A DNA stretch of 64,000 bases from Blastopirellula sp. J2-11 (GTDB taxonomy: Bacteria > Planctomycetota > Planctomycetia > Pirellulales > Pirellulaceae). This document shows positions 27,463 through 33,886 of this stretch, one piece after another (within the stretch, counting starts at the first letter, position 1; each line of letters begins with the position of its first letter). Position numbers and translations under genes: made by a program. A model generated the notes under the pieces. It worked only from the letters and a program-made list of their open reading frames with translations, ran no database searches and was not told where the DNA came from. The DNA lies in the NCBI RefSeq assembly GCF_024584705.1, contig NZ_CP097384.1:5766001-5830000 (forward strand). Direction: 5' to 3'.

Positions 27463-27559
27463 TTTGACGAATAGAGCGCAAGCGCGATTGGCGCATTAAC
27501 ATTTCGTTTGACTTTACCCAGGCTTTGACGTTCGCAATTTGTCCAAGGAGCACGCCCAG

Positions 27560-28030
27560 ATGAAACCCAAGAATACGATCTGCCTGTGGTTCAAAGACGA
27601 CATGCTCGAAGCGGCGAACTTTTACGCCGCCACCTTTCCCGATAGCGAAGTGACCGCGGTGCAGCACGCCCCCGGCGATTATCCCGGCGGCAAGCAAGGA
27701 GACGTGCTAACGGTCGAGTTCACCGTCGTGGGCATTCCCTGTCTCGCCCTCAACGGCGGCCCCGGGTTCAACAACGCTTTCTCGTTTCAGATCGCGACCG
27801 ACGATCAGGCCGAGACCGACCGCTATTGGAACGCGATCGTCGACAACGGCGGTCAGGAAATCGCCTGCGGTTGGTGCTCTGACCGTTGGGGCCTCTCATG
27901 GCAGATCACGCCGCGCGTCCTGACCGACGCATTGGCCGCCGGCGGCGAAGAAGCTGGTCGTGTTTTCAACGCAATGATGACGATGAAAAAGATCGACGTC
28001 GCGGCGATCGAAGCGGCGCGGCGCGGGTGA
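27560..28030 (+). CDS. VOC-superfamily protein (PhnB/glyoxalase-like)
   Basis: The product is 156 residues from ATG 27560, set by AAGGAG at 27545-27550. It shows the 3-demethylubiquinone-methyltransferase-like VOC pattern: KNTICLWFKDDMLEAANFYAATFPDSEV, LALNGGPGFNNAFSFQIATDDQAETDRYWNAIV, and GWCSDRWGLSWQITPRVL. Members bind metal or small ligands; many are of unknown function. Not a methyltransferase despite the historical name. Confidence 0.88.
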   Translation: MKPKNTICLWFKDDMLEAANFYAATFPDSEVTAVQHAPGDYPGGKQGDVLTVEFTVVGIPCLALNGGPGFNNAFSFQIATDDQAETDRYWNAIVDNGGQEIACGWCSDRWGLSWQITPRVLTDALAAGGEEAGRVFNAMMTMKKIDVAAIEAARRG

Positions 28031-28145
28031 TCGAGAGATGCAGTTGCATCAACGAGCGGCCGTGTTGATTGTCAAGCGGTTTCCCTCAGCACGCGCCCTT
28101 GGACTTCGATGCCCACGACGGAACAAAAATAAGGCCGCCGACACA

Positions 28146-28179
28146 GCGTCACTTCCATTCTTCCGAATGGAAGTGACGC
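28146..28179. terminator. perfect hairpin between convergent genes
   Basis: A perfect 15-bp stem (GCGTCACTTCCATTC / GAATGGAAGTGACGC) with a TTCC loop lies between the convergent VOC and DJ-1-like genes. It lacks a T tract but is well placed to act in both directions. Confidence 0.6.
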
Positions 28180-28198
28180 ATGAGCTGGACAATCATCA

Positions 28199-29023
28199 CT
28201 ACTTCGCGGCGTAGTTATCCATGTCTTTGGCGGCGGCGGCACACGCAGATGGAAACGCCTTCAGGACAGGCGCCATCCAGTCGAGCGCCATCTTCGTGAC
28301 CTTCTCGCCCGCTTTCTGGGGCGTGCCTGCATCGAATGGAGGCGCGGGGTCATACTCGATGCCAAGTTGACTCATCTTTGCGATGTCCTCGCCGAGCATC
28401 TTTGCTAGTAACGTCAAACCGAAATCGATCCCGGCTGTCACGCCGCCGCCAGTAATACGGTTACGGTCGGTCACTACTCGCGCCACCACCGGAGTTGCAC
28501 CAAACAACTCCAGTTCCGCATGGCACGCCCAATGGCTGGTCGCGTTATACCCCTTGAGTAAACCTGCTGCTCCAAGGACAAGCGAACCCGAACAAACGGA
28601 GGTTATCCACTTGGCTCTCGCCCCGCGATCCGCCAGAAATTTCATCACCTCTGGGTCCTTCATGACCGCAAGCTGCCCTGGACCGCCACCGACGAAAATA
28701 GCGTCCAAGTCCTGCGGACAATCTTTGAGCGTCATTGACGGGCGCAGCACGACGCCCGTGTCAGACTCCATAAGATCCATGTTCTTCCACACCAAGTGAA
28801 CATTGCAGGACAACGACAGAACGGTATGGGGGCCGAGCATGTCCATGAGGGTGAGGCCAGGGTAGACCAGCATGGCGATTTCCGGCCTGCGTCCACCTTG
28901 GATGGATGGAAACGAAACGCGACTCGTTTGCACAGGCGGCTTTTCATCGGCCGCAACCGCCGAGCCAGCGATCCCTGCAACTGCCGTCGCCGCGACTACG
29001 CCACCAAATTTTCTTCGATCCAT
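28199..29023 (-). CDS. exported DJ-1/PfpI-family protein, isocyanide-hydratase-like
   Basis: The product is 274 residues. It begins MDRRKFGGVVAATAVAGIAGSAVAADE, a Tat-like signal (RRKF, then a hydrophobic stretch and AxA site). The class I glutamine-amidotransferase-like domain has the nucleophile elbow SVCSGSLVLGAAGLL with Cys144, preceded by FVGGGPGQ and followed by ATSHWACHAELELFG. These match cyclohexyl-isocyanide hydratase and GlxA sensor domains. An exported form is unusual. A GlxA-type regulator with a related domain lies 1.2 kb upstream. Confidence 0.85.
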   Translation of the reverse strand: MDRRKFGGVVAATAVAGIAGSAVAADEKPPVQTSRVSFPSIQGGRRPEIAMLVYPGLTLMDMLGPHTVLSLSCNVHLVWKNMDLMESDTGVVLRPSMTLKDCPQDLDAIFVGGGPGQLAVMKDPEVMKFLADRGARAKWITSVCSGSLVLGAAGLLKGYNATSHWACHAELELFGATPVVARVVTDRNRITGGGVTAGIDFGLTLLAKMLGEDIAKMSQLGIEYDPAPPFDAGTPQKAGEKVTKMALDWMAPVLKAFPSACAAAAKDMDNYAAK

Positions 29024-29157
29024 ATCAATTTCCTGATTGTTTTTAAAAGGTGCTTTAACTGCAAAAGAATGATTTCTGTGAGCCGGTTTCGCCCCGTTGC
29101 AAACCGCATTCGGGGGTGGCTTTCAGTGCGCTTTACTTTTCCATTTCAATCTCCTTG

Positions 29158-29664
29158 TCAATGGTGAAGAGGAACGCTCGTTCGTTGATCCACATCAGAA
29201 ACGAATGGCCGAAAGAAAGGCCGACCAAAGCTGTACGACGGCCAAGGGATCGCCGCAATCATCAAGACGATCGCCAGCGAGTATCCGTAGGCGGCCCAGC
29301 GGAATTTTTTTCTGTCATCCTCCACACGCTTGGCGACGGAATAGACGGCCTGTGCAAAGCCGATAGCCAAGAACATCATCGACGGATGGTAGGCCGTCAG
29401 AAAAAACGCCATGTAGCTGCTAAAGGCGTAAGCCGGATCCCCAAAGAGCGGTTTGATATGAGGGCTGGAAACGTAGAGAAACAATCCAAGCAGGAATTGC
29501 AGGTTTGCAACCGTAGTGAATGTCAATCCTGCCCGCGTGTCGCTACGCGTCCATTTCCGTCGGCAAAGCAATCCATGCCACGCTTGCGCCAATGCCCAGA
29601 ATGCGGACAGTAGTACGATCCAACGCGTCAGGCTGTGGTACGGCAAGAGGCGTAAATACTCCAT
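29158..29664 (-). CDS. multi-pass membrane protein of unknown function
   Basis: The product is 168 residues with four predicted membrane helices (about 14-31, 47-65, 82-105, 124-142). I recognise no family. Its ATG shares one base with the stop of the upstream DUF3817-like gene (TAATG), so the two are translationally coupled. Confidence 0.75.
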   Translation of the reverse strand: MEYLRLLPYHSLTRWIVLLSAFWALAQAWHGLLCRRKWTRSDTRAGLTFTTVANLQFLLGLFLYVSSPHIKPLFGDPAYAFSSYMAFFLTAYHPSMMFLAIGFAQAVYSVAKRVEDDRKKFRWAAYGYSLAIVLMIAAIPWPSYSFGRPFFRPFVSDVDQRTSVPLHH

Positions 29665-30062
29665 TAGCGGCCCCCTTCCTGAGAAGCGTCATGCGCTGCA
29701 GGGCTCGGTTCGACGACGAGCGAACGATTCGGCGACCTACGCGATTCCTCACGAAGTTTGCGATCCAGCACAAATGTTCCCAGGGGATAGAGCGACGCAA
29801 TGATCGCCTCGAAGATCCGCTCGAACGGCCAGCAATTCGAGCGGGCCGCCCGCACGACGGCGACCATATACAGCAGAAAGAGAACGCCATGCAGCGTTCC
29901 GGCGACACGTACGGCAAGCGGCTCCCCGGCGACATACTTCATCGGCATTGCCACGCCGAGCAGCAACAGGAAAGAGAGCCCCTCAAGGGCGCCCACGATT
30001 CGCAGATCGGTTATTGAATTTCGCACGGGTGAAGCCTTGCAGTCAGTAGTTCCGGTGGACAA
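29664..30062 (-). CDS. DUF3817-like membrane protein
   Basis: The product is 132 residues. LRIVGALEGLSFLLLLGVAMPMKYV followed by VAGTLHGVLFLLYMVAVV is the DUF3817 pattern (three helices, here about 22-45, 52-75 and 85-103), with a hydrophilic tail. It is first of a two-gene unit divergent from the GlxA-type regulator and is probably under its control. Confidence 0.82.
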   Translation of the reverse strand: MSTGTTDCKASPVRNSITDLRIVGALEGLSFLLLLGVAMPMKYVAGEPLAVRVAGTLHGVLFLLYMVAVVRAARSNCWPFERIFEAIIASLYPLGTFVLDRKLREESRRSPNRSLVVEPSPAAHDASQEGGR

Positions 30063-30178
30063 TTTAGCGGCGTGCGGCCTTGCACTTCATGAATCTACTT
30101 GACGCCGCAATTGGCACAAATGACAATATTCCGACATATTCGGCCATTCTGTCGTGCAAGAAGGACTTGAGAAAACTG

Positions 30179-31177
30179 ATGGCGAACGATGGCGGCGCTC
30201 AGGCGTCAAACAAACCGCGGCGAATTGTGTTTCTTGCATTTCCACAAGTGGTCCTGCTTGATCTGATCGGGCCGTGGGATGTTTTCTTTCTGGCGAATAC
30301 GCTAATCGGCGGCGAGAAGCCGCCCTATCAACTGGAGCTGGTCAGCGGTGACGATTCTGCGTCGATTCTTTCTTGCGGAGGTATTTCGATGGCGAGCCAT
30401 CAGACGGCGACGAACTGTCGAGGCGCTATCGACACGCTGATTGTTCCCGCCGATGGGATGAGTAATACGCCGCCGTCGGCTCGCTCATTGAAGATCGTGC
30501 GACGCTTGGCCGGACGCTCGCGTCGCATCGTATCAATCTGCGGAGGCGCAATGCTCCTAGCTGCAGCCGGGCTACTGGATGGCAAGCAGGCGACGACACA
30601 TTGGCGGGCGACGGATGAACTTGCAGCCCGCTTTCCTCAAGTCGCCGTCCAGCCCGATTCAATCTTCGTGAGAGATGGAAATGTCTATACATCAGCTGGA
30701 GTGACGGCTGGGATCGACTTGGCGTTGGCTCTGGTTGAGGAAGATTTAGGGCGAGCGATGGCGCTTAATTGCGCTCGACAGCTGGTCGTTTTCATGCGCC
30801 GTCCTGGCGGGCAGTCTCAATTTAGCGCTACGTTAGAATCGCAACAGACGGAGAGAAACGCCATCAATGAGCTCATCGCATGGGCGACCGATAATCCGGC
30901 GAGTGATCTATCGGTTGAAGCGATGTCGGAACAAGTTCACATGAGCCTCCGCAATTTCTCGCGAGTATTCCGCAACGAGGTCGGACAAACGCCGGCGGCA
31001 TTTGTAGAGAAACTGCGAGTCGAAGCCGCGCGTCGTCGGCTTGAAGAAACAGACAATTCGCTCGAAACGATTGCGAAGGACAGTGGCTTCGGTAGCGCGG
31101 ATTCCATGAGGCGATCCTTCAATCGGGTCATGAAAGTTGCTCCCAGCGACTACCGCCGTCGGTTTTGCCGGCAGTAA
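30179..31177 (+). CDS. GlxA-type AraC-family regulator with DJ-1/PfpI sensor domain
   Basis: The product is 332 residues from ATG 30179 (MANDGGAQASNKPRRIVF); codons before it in frame are not family-like. Residues about 15-190 are a class I GATase-like sensor (VVLLDLIGPWDVFFLAN, ICGGAMLLAAAGLLDGKQATTHW). Residues about 225-330 are an AraC/XylS double HTH (LSVEAMSEQVHMSLRNFSRVFRNEVGQTPAAFVEKLRVEAARRRLE ... GFGSADSMRRSFNRVMKVAPSDYRRRF). Such proteins often regulate adjacent divergent genes, here the DUF3817-like unit and possibly the exported isocyanide-hydratase-like gene. The ligand is unknown. Confidence 0.93.
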   Translation: MANDGGAQASNKPRRIVFLAFPQVVLLDLIGPWDVFFLANTLIGGEKPPYQLELVSGDDSASILSCGGISMASHQTATNCRGAIDTLIVPADGMSNTPPSARSLKIVRRLAGRSRRIVSICGGAMLLAAAGLLDGKQATTHWRATDELAARFPQVAVQPDSIFVRDGNVYTSAGVTAGIDLALALVEEDLGRAMALNCARQLVVFMRRPGGQSQFSATLESQQTERNAINELIAWATDNPASDLSVEAMSEQVHMSLRNFSRVFRNEVGQTPAAFVEKLRVEAARRRLEETDNSLETIAKDSGFGSADSMRRSFNRVMKVAPSDYRRRFCRQ

Positions 31178-31483
31178 CTCCCATGGTTCGGATGTTTGGC
31201 AGAGAAAGCATTCCCCAGGCGAAACGCTCAAAACGAAGAGCGCGTTTTGGGAAAATCTCTCGAAGCAGGGTACGTCAAGACAGTCGCAACACAGGTCAAA
31301 AATTGTCGGTTGACAAAGCACACGGAATTGGGGTCATTTACCCATTGCGATTCCACCATCCAATCACGTTCACACATCGGCCGAATCGTCGGACGATGAG
31401 GGAGATCCTCTGCGCGGGGATTCCGTGAGGGAATATCCCTCGTTCTGTTGAAAGGCTAGTCCGGTGGTCCCAGATAAAAACGT
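31178..31483. other. intergenic region before the tandem array
   Basis: 306 bases with no supported gene and no recognised terminator. Reading frames here are fragments; a minus frame that continues out of the tandem repeats is an artefact of repeat openness. Confidence 0.45.
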
Positions 31484-31809
31484 GGTCCTGTCCAACGCGT
31501 CCGATCCTGTCCAACGTGTCCGATCCTGTCCAACGCGTCCGATCCTGTCCAACGCGTCCGATCCTGTCCAACGCGTCCGATCCTGTCCAACGCGTCCGAT
31601 CCTGTCCAACGCGTCCGATCCTGTCCAACGCGTCCGATCCTGTCCAACGCGTCCGATCCTGTCCAACGCGTCCGATCCTGTCCAACGCGTCCGATCCTGT
31701 CCAACGTGTCCGATCCTGTCCAACGCGTCCGATCCTGTCCAATGCGTCCGATCCTGTCCAACGCGTCCGATCCTGTCCAACGCGTCCGATCCTGTCCAAC
31801 GCGTCCGAT
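31484..31809. repeat. 19-bp tandem repeat array, left part
   Basis: About 17 head-to-tail copies of GATCCTGTCCAACGCGTCC. The first lacks GA and the array ends in GAT at 31807-31809, followed directly by the IS. Most copies are identical. A few differ at one base (ACGTG at about 31516 and 31706, ATGCG at about 31742). Nineteen is not a multiple of three, so all frames stay open here; these are not genes. Confidence 0.95.
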
Positions 31810-31841
31810 TGCCCCAGCCCAGGACTGGTGGACGCTGAAGG
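31810..31841 (+). repeat. IS left inverted repeat (IRL)
   Basis: 32 bp, perfectly complementary to 33068-33099. Confidence 0.95.
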
Positions 31842-31871
31842 ATTTTTGGAAAATCCCCTCAGGAGGTCTGC

Positions 31872-32327
31872 ATGTCTCAGGAATCGAATCGGATGCCACG
31901 GAAGTACTCTCAACAGTTTAAGCAGGACTCGGTCGACTTGGTCGTCAAGCAAGGTTACTCGTTTTCGGCGGCGGCCGACGCGGTTAATGTGCTGGAACGG
32001 AGCCTTCGGCGATGGCACAAGCAGCTCGCCCCGAAGCCGAAACCGTGCGGCGATGACGCTTCGCTCGAAGATTTGCGAGCCGAGAACAAGCGGCTGCGCA
32101 AGGAACTGCAGCAAGCGGAACTTGAGCGAGAAATCTTAAAAAAAGCGACGGCGTATTTTGCGAAGGAGTCGCAGTGCAATTCGCCTGGATCGCTCAACAT
32201 CGTGACTCCTTTCCGGTCGAGACCATGTGCTGCGTGCTGCAGGTCAGCAAGAGCGGGTTTTATCGCTCGCTCCGTGCGCAGCCTGGTCCCCGGGCGCTGC
32301 GGACCGCGAAAATTCATCAAGCGGTGA
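31872..32327 (+). CDS. IS3-family OrfA (HTH transposase subunit)
   Basis: 151 codons in the zero frame; family similarity stops near residue 97. MPRKYSQQFKQDSVDLVVKQGYSFSAAADAVNVLERSLRRWHKQL is the helix-turn-helix that binds the IS ends. LEDLRAENKRLRKELQQAELEREILKKATAYF is a leucine-zipper coiled coil. AGGAGG lies six bases upstream of ATG. A frameshift at 32138-32144 would fuse it to OrfB, as in other IS3 elements. Confidence 0.93.
   Translation: MSQESNRMPRKYSQQFKQDSVDLVVKQGYSFSAAADAVNVLERSLRRWHKQLAPKPKPCGDDASLEDLRAENKRLRKELQQAELEREILKKATAYFAKESQCNSPGSLNIVTPFRSRPCAACCRSARAGFIARSVRSLVPGRCGPRKFIKR
32138..32144 (+). promoter_or_regulatory. probable -1 ribosomal frameshift site
   Basis: A run of seven A is read TTA-AAA-AAA in the OrfA frame. 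A -1 slip enters an open frame that runs without stop into OrfB. A7 is the usual slippery signal of IS3 elements. The fused OrfAB would be the transposase. Confidence 0.75.
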
Positions 32328-33058
32328 AACACGTTTTCGAGCAGTCGGATCAAATTTACGGCAGCGAAAAGATTGCGAAAAAGCTGCAGGCGAGCGACGA
32401 GATGGAATCGCCCTGTCGCAACACCGTCGCTAAAGCGATGCGTGATTTAGGCCTGAAAAGCAAGGTTTTCAGCCGTTTCAACCCGACAACGACCAAGGCC
32501 GATCCCACGAAGCGTCCGGCCGCCAATCTCCTCGATCAACAGTTCGCGGCTGATGCCCCGAATCAAAAATGGGTGACCGATATTACGTATCTGCCAACCG
32601 CATCCGGCTGGGTTTACCTGGCGGTGGTGCTCGATTTATTTAGTCGCAAGGTGGTCGGGTGGGAGTTGTCGACAAGCCTGGCGACGTCGTTGGTCAACAG
32701 CGCGTTGCGCAATGCGATCGAGTCGCGGCGGCCCAACACGAAGCAGTTGCTGCATCACAGCGATCGCGGCTGTCAGTACACAAGCGACGAGTATCAACGA
32801 ACGCTGAAGACGCTGGGAATCACTTGCTCGATGAGTCGCACCGGCTGCTGCTACGACAATGCAGTGATGGAACGATTCTTCTGGTCGCTCAAGCACGAGC
32901 GGACGAAGTTCGAAGAATTCGCCAACATCGAAGAGGCCAGACTCAGCGTGTTCCGCTACATTGAAACGTTCTACAACAGCGAGCGAATCCACCAAACGCT
33001 AGGTTACCTAACGCCCAATCAGTTCGAGGCCCGGCACGCTACGAGCTTGGCCGCGTAA
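32174..33058 (+). CDS. IS3-family OrfB (DDE transposase)
   Basis: 294 residues from GTG. The HTH_21 region is FPVETMCCVLQVSKSGFYRSL. The rve integrase core has the catalytic triad Asp136 (WVTDITYL), Asp197 (HHSDRGCQYTS) and Glu233 (NAVMERFFWSLKHE), with the characteristic 35 residues between the last two. The C-terminus is ERIHQTLGYLTPNQFE. It is intact and in the -1 frame relative to OrfA. Confidence 0.96.
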   Translation: MQFAWIAQHRDSFPVETMCCVLQVSKSGFYRSLRAQPGPRALRTAKIHQAVKHVFEQSDQIYGSEKIAKKLQASDEMESPCRNTVAKAMRDLGLKSKVFSRFNPTTTKADPTKRPAANLLDQQFAADAPNQKWVTDITYLPTASGWVYLAVVLDLFSRKVVGWELSTSLATSLVNSALRNAIESRRPNTKQLLHHSDRGCQYTSDEYQRTLKTLGITCSMSRTGCCYDNAVMERFFWSLKHERTKFEEFANIEEARLSVFRYIETFYNSERIHQTLGYLTPNQFEARHATSLAA

Positions 33059-33067
33059 AAAAGTCTA

Positions 33068-33099
33068 CCTTCAGCGTCCACCAGTCCTGGGCTGGGGCA
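33068..33099 (-). repeat. IS right inverted repeat (IRR)
   Basis: 32 bp, perfect match to IRL in reverse orientation. Confidence 0.95.
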
Positions 33100-33223
33100 G
33101 ATCCTGTCCAACGTGTCCGATCCTGTCCAACGTGTCCGATCCTGTCCAACGTGTCCGATCCTGTCCAACGTGTCCGATCCTGTCCAACGTGTCCGATCCT
33201 GTCCAACGTGTCCGATCCTGTCC
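33100..33223. repeat. 19-bp tandem repeat array, right part
   Basis: Six complete copies plus GATCCTGTCC. All are of the ACGTG variant, while the left part is mainly ACGCG, so the array was not homogeneous when the IS entered. Together the two parts give about 24 copies. Confidence 0.95.
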
Positions 33224-33364
33224 CGGAGATGCTGAATGACTAATTTCGAAGGAAGCATGAAGAGCGAGGCTCCACGCCTCCTTCCTTAGACATTCGTCCC
33301 TAACTTTACGCTCGCTGTACCTTGCATCGGCCTAGGCCAGCGGGTAAAGTGAAGTCTCGTGACA

Positions 33365-33379
33365 TGAGATTAAATCTCA
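33365..33379. promoter_or_regulatory. palindromic operator before the feo operon
   Basis: TGAGATT-A-AATCTCA is a perfect palindrome ending 25 bases before the first feoA. Position and size suit a metalloregulator (Fur or DtxR/MntR type); the sequence does not match the E. coli Fur consensus closely. Iron control is inferred from the downstream genes. Confidence 0.55.
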
Positions 33380-33404
33380 ATACCACCAACCCCCGTCCTC
33401 CGAC

Positions 33405-33635
33405 ATGATGCCACTCGATATGCTTCCGATCGGCCAATCAGCCGAGATTGCCGACGTTCTGGGAGACCAGAACGACGTCAAACGCTTGGCTGAGATGGGT
33501 TTGAGCGCCGGAGTGGTCGTGCAGGTCGTGCAGCAAGGGAGTCCTTGCATCGTTCGCGTGGATGGATCGACCCTCTGTTTTCGTGAATGTGACCACTTGC
33601 AAATCTTTGTTCAGCCGGTCGCTCCTGTCGCATGA
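33405..33635 (+). CDS. feoA: FeoA-domain protein, first copy
   Basis: 76 residues with the SH3-like FeoA fold: MLPIGQSAEIADVLGDQNDVKRLAEMGLSAGVVVQVVQQGSPCIVRVDGSTLCFRE. FeoA is a small cytosolic partner of FeoB needed for Fe(II) uptake. Its stop overlaps the next ATG (ATGA at 33632). Confidence 0.92.
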   Translation: MMPLDMLPIGQSAEIADVLGDQNDVKRLAEMGLSAGVVVQVVQQGSPCIVRVDGSTLCFRECDHLQIFVQPVAPVA

Positions 33636-33856
33636 AGACGCTTTCCGCCGTCAAAATTGGAGATCGGGTCACGGTCGGCTCGATTGAGGGTGACGATGAC
33701 ATCTCGGTTCGCTTGCTCGAGATGGGACTGGTGCCGGGGGTCGAACTGACGATCGTCGGCTATGCCCCGCTGGGGGATCCCATTGAGATCGAATTGATCG
33801 GGTATCGGTTGTCGCTCCGAAAAACAGAAGCGTCGCGCGTGCTGCTTACCGATTAA
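33632..33856 (+). CDS. feoA: FeoA-domain protein, second copy
   Basis: 74 residues (VKIGDRVTVGSIEGDDDISVRLLEMGLVPGVELTIVGYAPLGDPIEIELIGYRLSLRKTEA). It is divergent from the first copy but has the same RLLEMGLxPG core. It is translationally coupled to the first and lies 30 bases before feoB. Two separate FeoA proteins may form a heteromeric partner of FeoB. Confidence 0.93.
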   Translation: MKTLSAVKIGDRVTVGSIEGDDDISVRLLEMGLVPGVELTIVGYAPLGDPIEIELIGYRLSLRKTEASRVLLTD

Positions 33857-33886
33857 AACTCCTCCCGCGAATCCCGCCTGATTTTT

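Larger units (their letters stand above)
31810..33099 (+). mobile_element. complete IS3-family insertion sequence (1290 bp)
   Basis: The terminal 32 bp (31810-31841 and 33068-33099, starting TGCCCCAGCC and ending GGCTGGGGCA) are perfect inverted repeats. It is flanked by the direct repeat GAT (31807-31809 and 33100-33102), a 3-bp target duplication. It encodes OrfA and OrfB in the -1 arrangement typical of IS3. Both ends and both frames are intact, so it is probably active or recently arrived. It landed inside a 19-bp tandem array. Confidence 0.96.

Noticed and set aside
31370-32139. several long frames on both strands with repeating QDRTRWTGSDALDRIG or PVQRVRSCPTRPILSNASD
   Set aside because: A stop-free 19-bp tandem repeat keeps every frame open; there is no start signal or unique sequence that suggests expression.
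31484-33223. CRISPR array
   Set aside because: The 19-bp units are head to tail with no spacers, and no cas genes are near.
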